64,000 nt of DNA from Rhodobacterales bacterium HKCCE2091 (GTDB lineage: Bacteria > Pseudomonadota > Alphaproteobacteria > Rhodobacterales > Rhodobacteraceae), in the NCBI GenBank assembly GCA_015689685.1, contig WVSL01000004.1:186001-250000 (forward strand), given 5' to 3'. Below are positions 51,691 to 60,267 of this stretch, piece after piece. The notes below the pieces were generated by a model. It ran no database searches, was not told the DNA's origin, and saw only the letters and a list, made by a program, of their open reading frames with translations. The position numbers and the translations under genes are program-made. Every line of letters starts with the position of its first letter. Position 1 is the stretch's first letter.

Positions 51691-51918
51691 TCACGGAGTC
51701 GGGGTCGGCGTCGGCGTCGCGGTGCCGAACGGGTCTTCCAGCGGATCCATGTCGGTCAGCGAGGTGCTGATTTCACCCGACAGGGTTTCCATGCCGCCGG
51801 AGATGACCGAGATGACGGCCAGGCCGAGGCCGACGAGGGCCGCGGTCAGGACGACCCAGTCGACGGTGACGGCGCCGGATTCGTCCCGGCCGAAGGCTTT
51901 GATGAGTTCGAGGTTCAT
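51691..51918 (-). CDS. Flp-type pilin, Asp5 variant, copy 1
   Basis: A 75-aa prepilin: leader MNLELIKAFGRDESG, then AVTVDWVVLTAALVGLGLAV hydrophobic helix, an amphipathic stretch (ETLSGEISTSLTD) and a Thr-Pro tail (TATPTPTPTP). Cleavage after Gly15 by CpaA is predicted. The canonical Flp Glu5-Tyr6 is Asp5-Trp6 here. RBS GGAGCGAGA-like upstream. Closest pilin to cpaB. Confidence 0.9.
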   Translation of the reverse strand: MNLELIKAFGRDESGAVTVDWVVLTAALVGLGLAVISVISGGMETLSGEISTSLTDMDPLEDPFGTATPTPTPTP

Positions 51919-52095
51919 GTCTCGCTCCTGCTTGTTAAAACGGACTTGCCCGGCGAACCGGACCGGCGCGTTCTGCAAGCCAGGCCCCTCGTTGGAGGCA
52001 GGAGGAAACTCGCTGTGACGGGGGGCAGGATTGTGGCGTGGCAGCGGCGTGCCGACGCCCAATCGCTCAATTTGGAGACATGAAGATCGGACGCT

Positions 52096-52506
52096 TCAGG
52101 CGTTGTTGGCGTTGCCGTTTGCAGCCGCGCCGTTGCCGTTGTTGTTGAAGCCGGTTCCGTTGCCCTGCTGCCCGTAGGCATTGCCGTTATTGCCATTGTT
52201 GCCGTTACCGGCGCTGGCGCTGTCGTCGGAATAGGGATCGGCATAGGGATCGGCGGAGACGTCCTCGCCGTTGCTGTCCGACTCCGTCACGTCGACATCG
52301 TTGTCGTCGTTGAACGGGTTGAAGTCGATGTGGTCGGTCAGCAGCTCTTCGTGGATCGTGTTGCTGAGATCGGCGAGTCCGTGGGAAATGACATTGGTGA
52401 CCGCGAGGCCAAGCGCCACGCAGGCCCCGGACAGCACCACCCAGTCGATGCTCACAGCCCCGGATTCTTCGGCGAAAAAGGTCCCCACGCGGGCAAAACC
52501 CGTCAT
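52096..52506 (-). CDS. Flp-type pilin with long Asn/Gly-rich tail, copy 2
   Basis: A 136-aa prepilin, about twice the size of its neighbours. Leader MTGFARVGTFFAEESG, helix AVSIDWVVLSGACVALGLAV (with an extra Cys), an acidic spacer (FNPFNDDNDVDVTESDSNGE), then an Asn/Gly-rich low-complexity tail (GNGNNGNNGNAYGQQGNGTG). The tail would be exposed on the fibre, so this could be a specialised tip or adhesive minor pilin. That role is inferred. Confidence 0.85.
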   Translation of the reverse strand: MTGFARVGTFFAEESGAVSIDWVVLSGACVALGLAVTNVISHGLADLSNTIHEELLTDHIDFNPFNDDNDVDVTESDSNGEDVSADPYADPYSDDSASAGNGNNGNNGNAYGQQGNGTGFNNNGNGAAANGNANNA

Positions 52507-52682
52507 ACTCGATACTCCTGCACTTGTTACCGGGGCGCTACGTGCCGCCCCCGTGGAACGTCATGGGTCGAATTTCGAACGAGAATGTGTCGAAAGCAAG
52601 GCAGGTGTCTCAATCAGGGTAAAAATGCGGCGAGAATCCGGGAAGCAATAAGACTCGATTGTTCAGGCTGCGAAAACGACAC

Positions 52683-52715
52683 GGGCCGCGGCCGGCGAAA
52701 TGCGGCACGCGGCCC
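52683..52715 (-). terminator. Hairpin after pilin copy 3
   Basis: GGGCCGCG ... CGCGGCCC with a 17-nt GC loop, 51 nt past the stop of the pilin at 52767; on the minus strand it is followed by GTGTCGTTTTCG. Plausible terminator, making pilin copy 3 its own unit. Confidence 0.5.
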
Positions 52716-52766
52716 GGGAAACCGGCCGGAACTGGCGGACGCCGGGGCCGGCCCGGCGCGACGGGA

Positions 52767-52991
52767 TCAGGGTGACGGCGTCGGCGTGGTGGCGTTGGGT
52801 CCGAACGGTTGCGCCGAGGGGTCGATGTTCGTCAGCTCGTTCGCGATGTCGTTGGTCAGGTCCTCGAGGCCCTGCGACACAACGGAGATGACGGCCAGCC
52901 CCAGGCCGACGAGTGCCGCGGTCAGAACCACCCAGTCGACAGTCACTGCGCCCGACTCGGAAGCGGCGAAAGTCTTGATGATTGCAGTCAT
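52767..52991 (-). CDS. Flp-type pilin, Asp5 variant, copy 3
   Basis: A 74-aa prepilin: leader MTAIIKTFAASESG, helix AVTVDWVVLTAALVGLGLAV identical to that of copy 1, then LEDLTNDIANELTNIDPSAQ and a Pro/Thr tail (TTPTPSP). AGGAG lies 7 nt before the ATG. Flanked by 260-bp intergenic stretches, so it is probably an independent, highly expressed unit. Confidence 0.9.
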   Translation of the reverse strand: MTAIIKTFAASESGAVTVDWVVLTAALVGLGLAVISVVSQGLEDLTNDIANELTNIDPSAQPFGPNATTPTPSP

Positions 52992-53178
52992 GTCAGGTTC
53001 TCCTGGACGTCACTACGAATTTCCCGGGGCACTGGCCGACACGGAATCCGTCCCGGCGCTGCGCAAGACTCGCGCCGGATCGGGGCAAGTTTGCGGCAAA
53101 ATCCGGGTCTCTTGACGATTTGTTAGCCATGCCGTGACGACGGCGTGGCGGCCATCCGGGACCTGACACCCGGAGGCG

Positions 53179-53210
53179 ACAAGGCCGCGCCGTGACCGGC
53201 GCGGCCTTGT
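53179..53210 (-). terminator. Strong terminator after pilin copy 4
   Basis: ACAAGGCCGCGCC, loop GTGACC, GGCGCGGCCTTGT: perfect 13-bp stem 43 nt past the pilin stop at 53253. T-run is short, but stem strength makes termination likely. Confidence 0.7.
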
Positions 53211-53252
53211 GCTGTGTCGTTCGCGTCCCGCCGGGGCGGGAGACACCCGGTA

Positions 53253-53471
53253 TTACGGGGTCGGGGTCGGGGTGTTGAAGCCGGCCGGCGCAGCGGCGGG
53301 ATCCATGCCCGTCAGTTCGGTCGAGATGTCGCCCGAGAGATCGGCAACGCCGCCGGAGACGACAGCCATGACGGCGAGGCCCAGGCCCACGATGGCAGCG
53401 GTCAGGACGACCCAGTCGACGGTCACGGCGCCGGATTCGGAGGCGACGAAGTTTTTGAAGATTGCGGTCAT
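53253..53471 (-). CDS. Flp-type pilin, Asp5 variant, copy 4
   Basis: A 72-aa prepilin: leader MTAIFKNFVASESG, helix AVTVDWVVLTAAIVGLGLAV, then VADLSGDISTELTGMDPAAA and a TPTPTP end. GGAG precedes the ATG by 9-10 nt. Followed by a strong terminator. Very similar to copies 1 and 3, consistent with recent tandem duplication. Confidence 0.9.
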   Translation of the reverse strand: MTAIFKNFVASESGAVTVDWVVLTAAIVGLGLAVMAVVSGGVADLSGDISTELTGMDPAAAPAGFNTPTPTP

Positions 53472-53714
53472 GTTACTAACTCCAAGTTTGATCGCGTTTG
53501 CGTGTTTCCACCCAAGTCCGCGGTGTCCTCGTTGACCCCCGCGATGACTGCAAACTGACTTCGGAACGGGGCGGGATTGGGGCGATGAAACGGATTTTAG
53601 GTGAATTAGTGGGAAATTTTCGGGGCAGGAGGGTTTGCCCGCCTGCCCGGATTCTTCGAATATAAATCCATTAATTCAGGGGCTTGGTCGGATTTCGCGG
53701 CCCCGGAGGCGCGA

Positions 53715-53918
53715 TCAGGGAACGGGATGAAGCGGGTTTCTTCCCGGATCCTGAGTGGAGAGCTGGCGCGAAATATCATCGGAAAGATTCTCGAGCCCCT
53801 GGCTCAGAACGGAAACGACGGCGAGTCCGATCCCGGTGAGCGCCCCGGTCAGCACGACCCAGTCCACGGTGACGGCACCGGACTCCGAATGCAGGAATGT
53901 CTTGAACACTGAAATCAT
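53715..53918 (-). CDS. Flp-type pilin, Asp5 variant, copy 5
   Basis: A 67-aa prepilin from ATG 53918 (MISVFKTFLHSESG), with helix AVTVDWVVLTGALTGIGLAV, then LENLSDDISRQLSTQDPGRN and a short Pro-containing end without the TP repeat. An in-frame GTG at 53933 would add five residues. The most divergent of the short copies. Divergent from the lytic transglycosylase gene. Confidence 0.87.
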   Translation of the reverse strand: MISVFKTFLHSESGAVTVDWVVLTGALTGIGLAVVSVLSQGLENLSDDISRQLSTQDPGRNPLHPVP

Positions 53919-54133
53919 CTCCACGTTCCACACGCTTCAGAACTAACGGCAGACCGCTTTTGGCGGCGCCGGTCGCTCCCCCGAGATGACCCGTGGCCAC
54001 AACAGGCTGAAAATCGGGCAGAATTGCGGCACATTTGGATCAAAATCGCGATTGGGCCGGATCCGTGCTTTCCGGGCACGGGCGGGGCTGGCATGATTCC
54101 CGCAAATGCGGGGCAACCGCGGGACGGGCAGAG

Positions 54134-54949
54134 ATGATACGGGCTATCCTGAGCATGGCGCTGGCGGGCGTTCTATTCGCCGAAAGCGCAGCGGCGCAAG
54201 CGTCGCCGCCACCATTTCCTGAATTCAGTTTCCGACGGGTCACACCACCCGGGCCGGACCATCGCGGGCCGCTGATCGATATTCATATCGAACCCGCGCC
54301 GGAACCCGACCCGGCGGAGGAGCCCGAGCTGGCCGACATTCCGCCCGAGGCCGCGCTCGGCGCGTCGGGCTGGTTCTGGGCGGAGGTGCCGGCCGGGCTG
54401 GAGGCACCGGGGCGCACCCGTGCCGCGCTGGAGCTTCTGGCGCGCGCGCCGGAGGCGGACGGTCTGAACATCCTGCGGCTCGACGACCTGAACCGCCTTG
54501 CCTCGGAACACGGCCGCGAGATCCTGTCGGCGACCGTGGGGACGGAAGTGTCGCCCGCGCTGGTTCTCGCGGTGATGGCGGTCGAAAGCGCCGGCCGCGC
54601 CGACGCCGTGTCGGGCGCGGGCGCGCAGGGGCTGATGCAGCTCATCCCTGCCACCGCCGACCGGTTCGATGTGGCCGACCCGTTCGACCCGGAACAGAAC
54701 ATCGCAGGCGGGGTGGCCTACCTGTCCTGGCTGCTCGGGGAATTCGGCGGCGACCCGATCCTGGCGCTTGCGGGCTACAACGCCGGCGAGGGCGCGGTCT
54801 GGAGGTCGCAGGGCGTGCCGGACTACGACGAGACGCGGGATTACGTTCCGAAGGTGCTGGCGACCTGGGATCTCGCGCGGATGCTCTGCGCCACGCCGCC
54901 GCAGTTCGTGTCGGACGGCTGCGTGTTCGCGAACATGGTGCGGTCGTAG
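54134..54949 (+). CDS. Lytic transglycosylase (SLT domain)
   Basis: A 271-aa exported peptidoglycan lyase. Signal peptide MIRAILSMALAGVLFAESAA; Pro/Glu-rich linker; then SLT domain with catalytic Glu in LVLAVMAVESAGRADAVSGA, GAQGLMQLIPATADRF, and AGGVAYLSWLLGEFGGDPIL then ALAGYNAGEGAV. Next to the pilin genes and divergent from them, it probably opens the cell wall for Tad assembly. Confidence 0.92.
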   Translation: MIRAILSMALAGVLFAESAAAQASPPPFPEFSFRRVTPPGPDHRGPLIDIHIEPAPEPDPAEEPELADIPPEAALGASGWFWAEVPAGLEAPGRTRAALELLARAPEADGLNILRLDDLNRLASEHGREILSATVGTEVSPALVLAVMAVESAGRADAVSGAGAQGLMQLIPATADRFDVADPFDPEQNIAGGVAYLSWLLGEFGGDPILALAGYNAGEGAVWRSQGVPDYDETRDYVPKVLATWDLARMLCATPPQFVSDGCVFANMVRS

Positions 54950-55128
54950 GGCGAGGGAGATGTGCGCGAGACCGGTTTGCGCAGGGACAAGGCCGTAAGC
55001 CGCCGCGCGTTGCCGGTCCACCCCTTTCCAGCGATCCGGTCGCGCCCGGGCTCAGCCCCGGTCCTGTCCGGGCATGGCGAGGATAGAGCGATATCGCCGA
55101 TCCGCGGCTTGCAGCCCGGAATGTCCGG

Positions 55129-55410
55129 TCAGGCGAACACGTCCCCCCATTCCGGGTGCCGCTTCGCCTGCGCCTTCACGAAGGGGCAGAGCGCGATGAT
55201 CTTCACCCCGTCGGCGCGGGCATCGGCCACCAGCCGTTCGACCAGCCGCTGACCCGCCTTCGTGCCGCGCATCTCGTCGGGCACGCCGGTATGGTCGGCG
55301 ATGATCTGCTTCGCGGAGACGATGGAATAGGTCAGCTCCGCCTCGGCCCCGCCTTCCCTCAGGACGTAGCGGCCCTTGGTCTCCCCGTGCTCGCGCGTGA
55401 TTTCAGACAT
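55129..55410 (-). CDS. Small GNAT-type acetyltransferase (YidJ-like)
   Basis: A 93-aa protein of the short GNAT group: RYVLREGGAEAELTYSIVSA, then HTGVPDEMRGTKAGQRLVER (acetyl-CoA loop region) and KIIALCPFVKAQAKRHPEWG with the typical Cys-Pro-Phe-Val and HPEW end. Overlaps yciA by 8 nt. Substrate unknown. Confidence 0.85.
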   Translation of the reverse strand: MSEITREHGETKGRYVLREGGAEAELTYSIVSAKQIIADHTGVPDEMRGTKAGQRLVERLVADARADGVKIIALCPFVKAQAKRHPEWGDVFA

Positions 55411-55795
55411 CTATACCGGTCTCCGGCAGGGGCCGCGTCACCCCGGAAGAGGCGATCGCGACGAAGGTGAAATCGCCCTCGGTCACCATCAGGCGCTCCC
55501 CGGTGCGCTGGCGGCGCACCCAGGCCTCTACATGCATGGTGAGCGAGGTCCGCCCGGTCCGCTCGATGCGGGTGTAGACGGAGAAGAGGTCGCCGACGAG
55601 CACGGGGGCGTGGAACCGCAGCGCCTCGATGGCGACGGTGGCGCAGCGGCCCTGGGTCCGCTGCGCCGCGGTAGTGCCGGCGGCGATGTCCATCTGGCTG
55701 ACGACCCAACCGCCGAACACGTCGCCGCCGGCGTTGGTGTCGCCGGGCATCGGCACGGTCTGAAGCGTCAGGTCGCCCCGCGGCTCAGCCGACAA
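55403..55795 (-). CDS. Acyl-CoA thioesterase, YciA type
   Basis: A 130-aa hotdog thioesterase: DTNAGGDVFGGWVVSQMDIA is the YciA signature (Asn, Asp, Gly-Gly-Trp), then FHAPVLVGDLFSVYTRIERT. Overlaps the scoB start by 11 nt and gnat by 8 nt, so it is part of scoA-scoB-yciA-gnat. It probably hydrolyses short acyl-CoAs linked to ketone-body metabolism. Confidence 0.92.
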   Translation of the reverse strand: MSAEPRGDLTLQTVPMPGDTNAGGDVFGGWVVSQMDIAAGTTAAQRTQGRCATVAIEALRFHAPVLVGDLFSVYTRIERTGRTSLTMHVEAWVRRQRTGERLMVTEGDFTFVAIASSGVTRPLPETGIDV

Positions 55796-56411
55796 TCGTC
55801 GCCTCGGTGGCGGCGCGGAGTTCCTTCTCGGTCACGCCGTCGGCGAGCTGGACGATCTTCAGTCCGCCCTCGACCACGTCGAGCACGCCGAGGTTGGTGA
55901 TGATCCGGTCGACCACGCCCTTGCCGGTCAGCGGCAGGGTGCATTCCTTCAGCACCTTTGAGTCGCCGTGCTTGTTGGTGTGGTCCATGACCACGACCAC
56001 CTTGCCGACGCCGGCCACGAGGTCCATCGCGCCGCCCATGCCCTTCACGAGCTTGCCGGGGATCATCCAGTTCGCGAGATCGCCGTTCTCGGCCACTTCC
56101 ATCGCGCCGAGGATCGCGGCCGCGATCTTGCCGCCGCGGATCATGCCGAAGCTCGTGGCGCTGTCGAAATAGGACGTGCGGGGCAGTTCGGTGATCGTCT
56201 GCTTGCCGGCGTTGATGAGATCGGGGTCTTCCTCGCCCTCGTAGGGGAAGGGGCCCATGCCGAGCATTCCGTTCTCGGATTGCAGCGTGATGTCCTTGTC
56301 GCCCACGTAGTTCGCGACGAGCGTCGGGATCCCGATCCCGAGGTTCACGTACATGCCGTCTTCGAGTTCCTCCGCCGCGCGGGCGGCCATCTGGTTGCGG
56401 TCCCAGGGCAT
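55785..56411 (-). CDS. scoB: Succinyl-CoA:3-ketoacid CoA-transferase subunit B
   Basis: A 208-aa CoA-transferase beta subunit. LEDGMYVNLGIGIPTLVANY then ITLQSENGMLGMGPFP carries the catalytic Glu (SENG). It transfers CoA from succinyl-CoA to acetoacetate. ATG 56411 shares its first base with the scoA stop (TGATG), so the subunits are co-translated. Confidence 0.95.
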   Translation of the reverse strand: MPWDRNQMAARAAEELEDGMYVNLGIGIPTLVANYVGDKDITLQSENGMLGMGPFPYEGEEDPDLINAGKQTITELPRTSYFDSATSFGMIRGGKIAAAILGAMEVAENGDLANWMIPGKLVKGMGGAMDLVAGVGKVVVVMDHTNKHGDSKVLKECTLPLTGKGVVDRIITNLGVLDVVEGGLKIVQLADGVTEKELRAATEATIVG

Positions 56412-57115
56412 CAGGCTTCCTCCCTCTTGCGGACGGTCCGCTGTTCGATGCGTTTCTCGTGCTGCCCCTGGATGATCCGGTTCACGTAGATGCCGGGCAG
56501 GTGGATGTGGTCGGGGTCGATGGAGCCGCGGGGCACGATCTCCTCCACTTCCATCACGCAGACCTTGCCGCACATCGCGGCGGGCGGATTGAAGTTGCGG
56601 GCGGTCTTGCGGAAGATCGCGTTGCCGGTGTCGTCGGCCTTCCAAGCCTTCACGATCGACAGGTCGGCGAAGATGCCTTCTTCCAGGATGTAGTCCTGAC
56701 CGTCCCAGGTCTTCACTTCCTTGCCCTCGGCGATCACGGTGCCGACGCCGGTCTTGGTATAGAAGCCGGGGATGCCGCAGCCGCCGGCGCGCATCCGTTC
56801 GGCCAGCGTGCCCTGCGGGTTGAATTCCAGTTCCAGCTCGCCGGACAGGTATTGCCGCATGAACTCGGCGTTCTCGCCCACGTAGGACGACATCATCTTC
56901 CTGATCTGCTTGGTGTCGAGCAGCTTGCCGAGGCCGAAGCCGTCCACGCCGCAGTTGTTGGAGGCGACCGTCAGGTCCTTCACGCCGCTTTCGACGATGG
57001 CGTCGATCAGAAGCTCGGGGATGCCGCAGAGGCCGAAGCCGCCCGCGGCGATCAGCATTCCGTCCGTGAGGAGCCCGTCGAGCGCCTCCGCGGCGGATCC
57101 GTAGACTTTCTTCAT
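56411..57115 (-). CDS. scoA: Succinyl-CoA:3-ketoacid CoA-transferase subunit A
   Basis: A 234-aa CoA-transferase alpha subunit: [38 protein letters not shown], and [20 protein letters not shown]. Together with ScoB it activates acetoacetate, for ketone-body or polyhydroxybutyrate-derived carbon. First gene of a four-gene unit; start at 57115. Confidence 0.95.
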   Translation of the reverse strand: MKKVYGSAAEALDGLLTDGMLIAAGGFGLCGIPELLIDAIVESGVKDLTVASNNCGVDGFGLGKLLDTKQIRKMMSSYVGENAEFMRQYLSGELELEFNPQGTLAERMRAGGCGIPGFYTKTGVGTVIAEGKEVKTWDGQDYILEEGIFADLSIVKAWKADDTGNAIFRKTARNFNPPAAMCGKVCVMEVEEIVPRGSIDPDHIHLPGIYVNRIIQGQHEKRIEQRTVRKREEA

Positions 57116-57180
57116 CGCGGCAGGCCCCTTCTCCTATGCACCTTTCCCGTTTTCATCGCGCGGGGCGGGGCGGGTGTCAA

Positions 57181-58281
57181 TCAGAGCGCCCCGGCCATCT
57201 GCCCGATCAGGCCGGAGCCGAAGGCCCGCAGCGCCTCGCCCGGCTGCTGGCTGGCGAGCCGTTCGGCCAGCGGGTCGGGCGCGTCGATGGCGCTGCCCGA
57301 CAGCCGGGCCAGCACGGCATGGCCGCAGAAGGGGACGTGAAGCTCCGAGTATCCGCCCTCGTGGACCATCACGAGCTTGCCGCCGCAGAGATCCGCCGCG
57401 GCCTCCATGACCATCGCGGTCATTTCGCGGAACGTGTCGGACCCGGCCAGCATCCGGCCGAGCGGATCGACGCCCGAGGCGTCGAAGCCGCAGGCGACCA
57501 CGATGACGTCCGGCCGGAACGCCTCCATCGCCGGGATCGCGAGGCGTTCCAGCGCCTCTATATAAGATGCGTGGCCGAGACCCGGGGGCAGCGGGATGTT
57601 GAGGTTGAAGCGCTCGCCCGCGCCGCTGCCGCGATCGGCGAAGGCGCCGGTGTCGCGCGGGTAATTGCGGTCCTGGTGGATCGAGATCGTCAGCGTGTCG
57701 TCGCGGTCGTAATAGATCGCCTCGGTCCCGTTGCCGTGGTGGACATCCCAGTCGAGCACCGCCACCCGCTCGGCCAGCCCTTCGGCCCGCGCGGATTCCA
57801 CCGCGATGGCGATGTTGTTCAGGAGGCAGAAGCCGTTCGGGAAATCGGGCAGGCAGTGGTGCCCCGGCGGGCGGGACAGGGAATACGCGTTGTCCAGTTC
57901 GCCGCGCAGCACCGCCATCAGCGCGGCGCGGGCGAGACCGGCGGACAGCGTCGCGATCTCGAACCCGTCGGGGCCGAACGGGGTCCGAAGGCCGAGCTCG
58001 CCGCCGCCCTGCGCGGCCTTCGCGCGGAACGCGGCGAGATAGCTTTCGGGATGAATGCGGCGCAGGTCCTCCTCGGTCGCGGGGTCGGCGCCCTGCATCG
58101 CGAGTTCACGCGAAAGGCCCGTCACCTCGATCAGGTTCTTCAGCCGCCGCTTGGTCTCCGGGTTCTCGGGCAGGCCGCCGCCGATGGCCGGTTGCACCAG
58201 CCCGCCGACCGGGGCGAGGAACGCGTAGTTGCCGCCCGAGTGCCAGAAGCAGCGTTCGTCCCAGAAAAAGCCCGTCGTCAT
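57181..58281 (-). CDS. Class II histone-deacetylase-like (acetylpolyamine/acyl) amidohydrolase
   Basis: A 366-aa HDAC-superfamily deacylase. Active-site signature SRPPGHHCLPDFPNGFCLLN (tandem His) and zinc ligands in VLDWDVHHGNGTEAIYY (DxH), with a later Asp in GFDASGVDPLGRM. ATG 58281 (MTTGFFWDERCFWHSGGNYA) fits the class II bacterial family. Acts on an acetylated amine or lysine; substrate unknown. Confidence 0.93.
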   Translation of the reverse strand: MTTGFFWDERCFWHSGGNYAFLAPVGGLVQPAIGGGLPENPETKRRLKNLIEVTGLSRELAMQGADPATEEDLRRIHPESYLAAFRAKAAQGGGELGLRTPFGPDGFEIATLSAGLARAALMAVLRGELDNAYSLSRPPGHHCLPDFPNGFCLLNNIAIAVESARAEGLAERVAVLDWDVHHGNGTEAIYYDRDDTLTISIHQDRNYPRDTGAFADRGSGAGERFNLNIPLPPGLGHASYIEALERLAIPAMEAFRPDVIVVACGFDASGVDPLGRMLAGSDTFREMTAMVMEAAADLCGGKLVMVHEGGYSELHVPFCGHAVLARLSGSAIDAPDPLAERLASQQPGEALRAFGSGLIGQMAGAL

Positions 58282-58414
58282 GCCCGCGTCTCCGTTCGAT
58301 CCCGCCGGAGTATGGGCATGGGGACCGCCGGGCTGCAACGCTGTGGACATCTCTGGGGACGGGGCCGCGGCGCGGTGTCTGGACAGGGCCGCGCGCGGGT
58401 GCCACCAATCCCGC

Positions 58415-58684
58415 ATGGCCAAGGGCTTGCCGGACCTGTCCCACCTTGTTTCCCCGGGCGTCACCCTGACTTTGCGGGTCACGCCGAGGGCGTCCGCGAA
58501 CTCCGTGGACGCGCCTGTGGACAGCGGCGCGCCGGTGCGGCTGAAAGTCACGGCCCCGGCGGAAGGCGGCAAGGCCAACGCCGCCGTGCTGGCGCTGCTG
58601 GCGAAGGCGCTCGGCGTGCCGAAGTCGCGGCTGACGCTGGTGCGCGGGGCGACGTCGCGGGACAAGCTCGTGCGGATCGACTGA
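58415..58684 (+). CDS. DUF167/YggU family protein
   Basis: An 89-aa DUF167 protein: LTLRVTPRASANSV then VRLKVTAPAEGGKANAAVLA and SRLTLVRGATSRDKLVRI, the family's basic GKAN and SRDK motifs. Function unsettled. 27 bp before the DksA-like gene; ATG 58415. Confidence 0.92.
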   Translation: MAKGLPDLSHLVSPGVTLTLRVTPRASANSVDAPVDSGAPVRLKVTAPAEGGKANAAVLALLAKALGVPKSRLTLVRGATSRDKLVRID

Positions 58685-58711
58685 CGGCGCCCCGGCGGCT
58701 AGGCTGGCAGG

Positions 58712-59086
58712 ATGCAGGACGATCCCGACGACGCCGCGCTTCGCGCCCGGTACGGCCCGATGCTGGAACGGGAACGCGCCGCGCTCGCCGCCGCGTCCGA
58801 GGGCGGGCGCAACGCCCGCGCGGTGGTGGAACTCGACCAGCAGAGCGTCGGGCGTCTCAGCCGGATGGACGCGCTGCAGGGCCAGGCGATGGCCAAGGGG
58901 CTGGAGGCGCGGCGCGCCGGGCGGCTTCGCGCGATCGCCGCCGCGCTCGGCCGGATGGACACGGGCGACTACGGCTGGTGCGAGGATTGCGGCGGCTTCA
59001 TCGGCCACGGGCGGCTCGGATCGGACCCTTGCGCCCCGCGCTGCGTCGAATGCGCCGGCGGTCAGGGACCGGGCGTCAGCCGGTAG
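58712..59086 (+). CDS. DksA/TraR-type C4 zinc-finger protein
   Basis: A 124-aa protein with a helical N-terminus and a C-terminal zinc finger GDYGWCEDCGGFIGHGRLGS then DPCAPRCVECAG. This is the YbiI/TraR short form, not full DksA; possible RNA-polymerase or stress role. Its last 25 nt overlap the convergent gene at 59062. Confidence 0.85.
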   Translation: MQDDPDDAALRARYGPMLERERAALAAASEGGRNARAVVELDQQSVGRLSRMDALQGQAMAKGLEARRAGRLRAIAAALGRMDTGDYGWCEDCGGFIGHGRLGSDPCAPRCVECAGGQGPGVSR

Positions 59087-59298
59087 ATGCCCTCGGGCAG
59101 GTCCAGCGCCGCGGCGAGGTCGCGCAGTTGCGACATCGACAGGGTGATCTTCTGGACGCTGTCCGTCCGCGGGTCGAGCTGCTCGACCGTCACGCATTCC
59201 GCGAAGGCGGCGATGGTGATGTCTTCCTGCAGCGGCGCTTCGCCCTCGTCGACAAGCGTGACGACGGTGGCGTCGAAATCGTGCTCGATGGTGAACAT
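59062..59298 (-). CDS. Small acidic protein, unknown
   Basis: A 78-aa acidic protein, MFTIEHDFDATVVTLVDEGE, then LQEDITIAAFAECVTVEQLD and SMSQLRDLAAALDLPEGIYR. The layout resembles small Rhodobacterales proteins of unknown role. Overlaps the DksA-like gene by 25 nt tail to tail; both reading frames look real. Confidence 0.6.
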   Translation of the reverse strand: MFTIEHDFDATVVTLVDEGEAPLQEDITIAAFAECVTVEQLDPRTDSVQKITLSMSQLRDLAAALDLPEGIYRLTPGP

Positions 59299-59450
59299 GG
59301 CCGGAGGCTAGGCGCGGGGCCGGGCGGGTGCAAGCGGGGCGGCGTGCGAAGCTGCCGCAGGCGGCGAAAAAAGCGCGGCGCAGTCTGGACCCGTTTCCGC
59401 GCCATGATAGCTTGATCGCCAAACAAGAACGATCCGGCAGGACACGATCC

Positions 59451-60137
59451 ATGAGGCTGACGGCACTTCTCCTACTCGGGCTGACACTGGTCGCGGGCTG
59501 CGTGCAGACCGTTCCCGCCTCGCCCTCCGCCGGTGGCGGATCGTCCGGTGGCGGCGCGCGGGTGTCGATCGCCGAGGTGTCGGGCCGGATCGAGGCCGTA
59601 TCGGAGGCCGAATGCCGGGCGCGCCTGCCGCGCGGCAACTGCGATTTCGAGATCCTCGTGGAAACCGACCCCGCCGCCGGCATCAACGCGTTCCAGACCG
59701 TCGACCGGTCGGGCCGCCCGGTCATCATCGTGACCCAGGGCCTGATCCGCGAAGTGCTGAACGCCGACGAACTGGCCTTCGTGATCGGCCACGAGGCCGC
59801 GCACCACATCCGCCAGCACATCCCGCAGCAGGTGAACGCCGCCCGCCGCGGCGCGCTCGTGTTCGGCATCCTCGCGCAGATGGGCGGCGGCGACGAGGCC
59901 GCGGTGCGCGAGGCCGCGCAGCTCGGCGCGACGGTCGGCGCGCGGCGGTTCAGCCAGGACCACGAGCTTCAGGCTGACCAGCTCGGCACCATCATCGCGA
60001 TGCGCGCGGGCTACGACCCGATCCTCGGCGCGGCCTTCTTCCAGCGCCTGCCCGATCCCGGCAACCGGATCCTCGGAACCCACCCGCCGAACGCGGAGCG
60101 CGAAGCTATCGTGCGCCGGACGGCCGCCGGTCTCTGA
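59451..60137 (+). CDS. M48-family metallopeptidase lipoprotein
   Basis: A 228-aa lipoprotein (MRLTALLLLGLTLVAGC) with a zinc-metalloprotease core: VIGHEAAHHIRQHIPQQVN holds HExxH, and HELQADQLGTIIAMRAGYDP the third ligand Glu. Shorter than BepA/LoiP but the same fold. It probably degrades misfolded periplasmic or outer-membrane proteins. Ends in a good terminator. Confidence 0.92.
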   Translation: MRLTALLLLGLTLVAGCVQTVPASPSAGGGSSGGGARVSIAEVSGRIEAVSEAECRARLPRGNCDFEILVETDPAAGINAFQTVDRSGRPVIIVTQGLIREVLNADELAFVIGHEAAHHIRQHIPQQVNAARRGALVFGILAQMGGGDEAAVREAAQLGATVGARRFSQDHELQADQLGTIIAMRAGYDPILGAAFFQRLPDPGNRILGTHPPNAEREAIVRRTAAGL

Positions 60138-60155
60138 CACCGCGCGGCGGCGAAG

Positions 60156-60179
60156 GGCGGCGGGGCGATTCCCGCCGCC
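60156..60179 (+). terminator. Terminator after the M48 gene
   Basis: GGCGGCGGG, loop GCGATT, CCCGCCGCC: perfect 9-bp stem 19 nt after the stop, followed by GTCCTTGAT. Confidence 0.55.
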
Positions 60180-60267
60180 GTCCTTGATCCTCGTCAATGT
60201 TTCCCGTCCCGCGCGGCGCGATAATGGGTGCGAGACGCCCGGAATCGCCCGACGAGGGAGCCCGCCG

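Noticed and set aside
51691-51720. The alternating Thr/Pro codon repeat at pilin ends as a contingency microsatellite
   Set aside because: Too short (about 8-10 codons) and in frame at each locus; no sign of out-of-frame variation.
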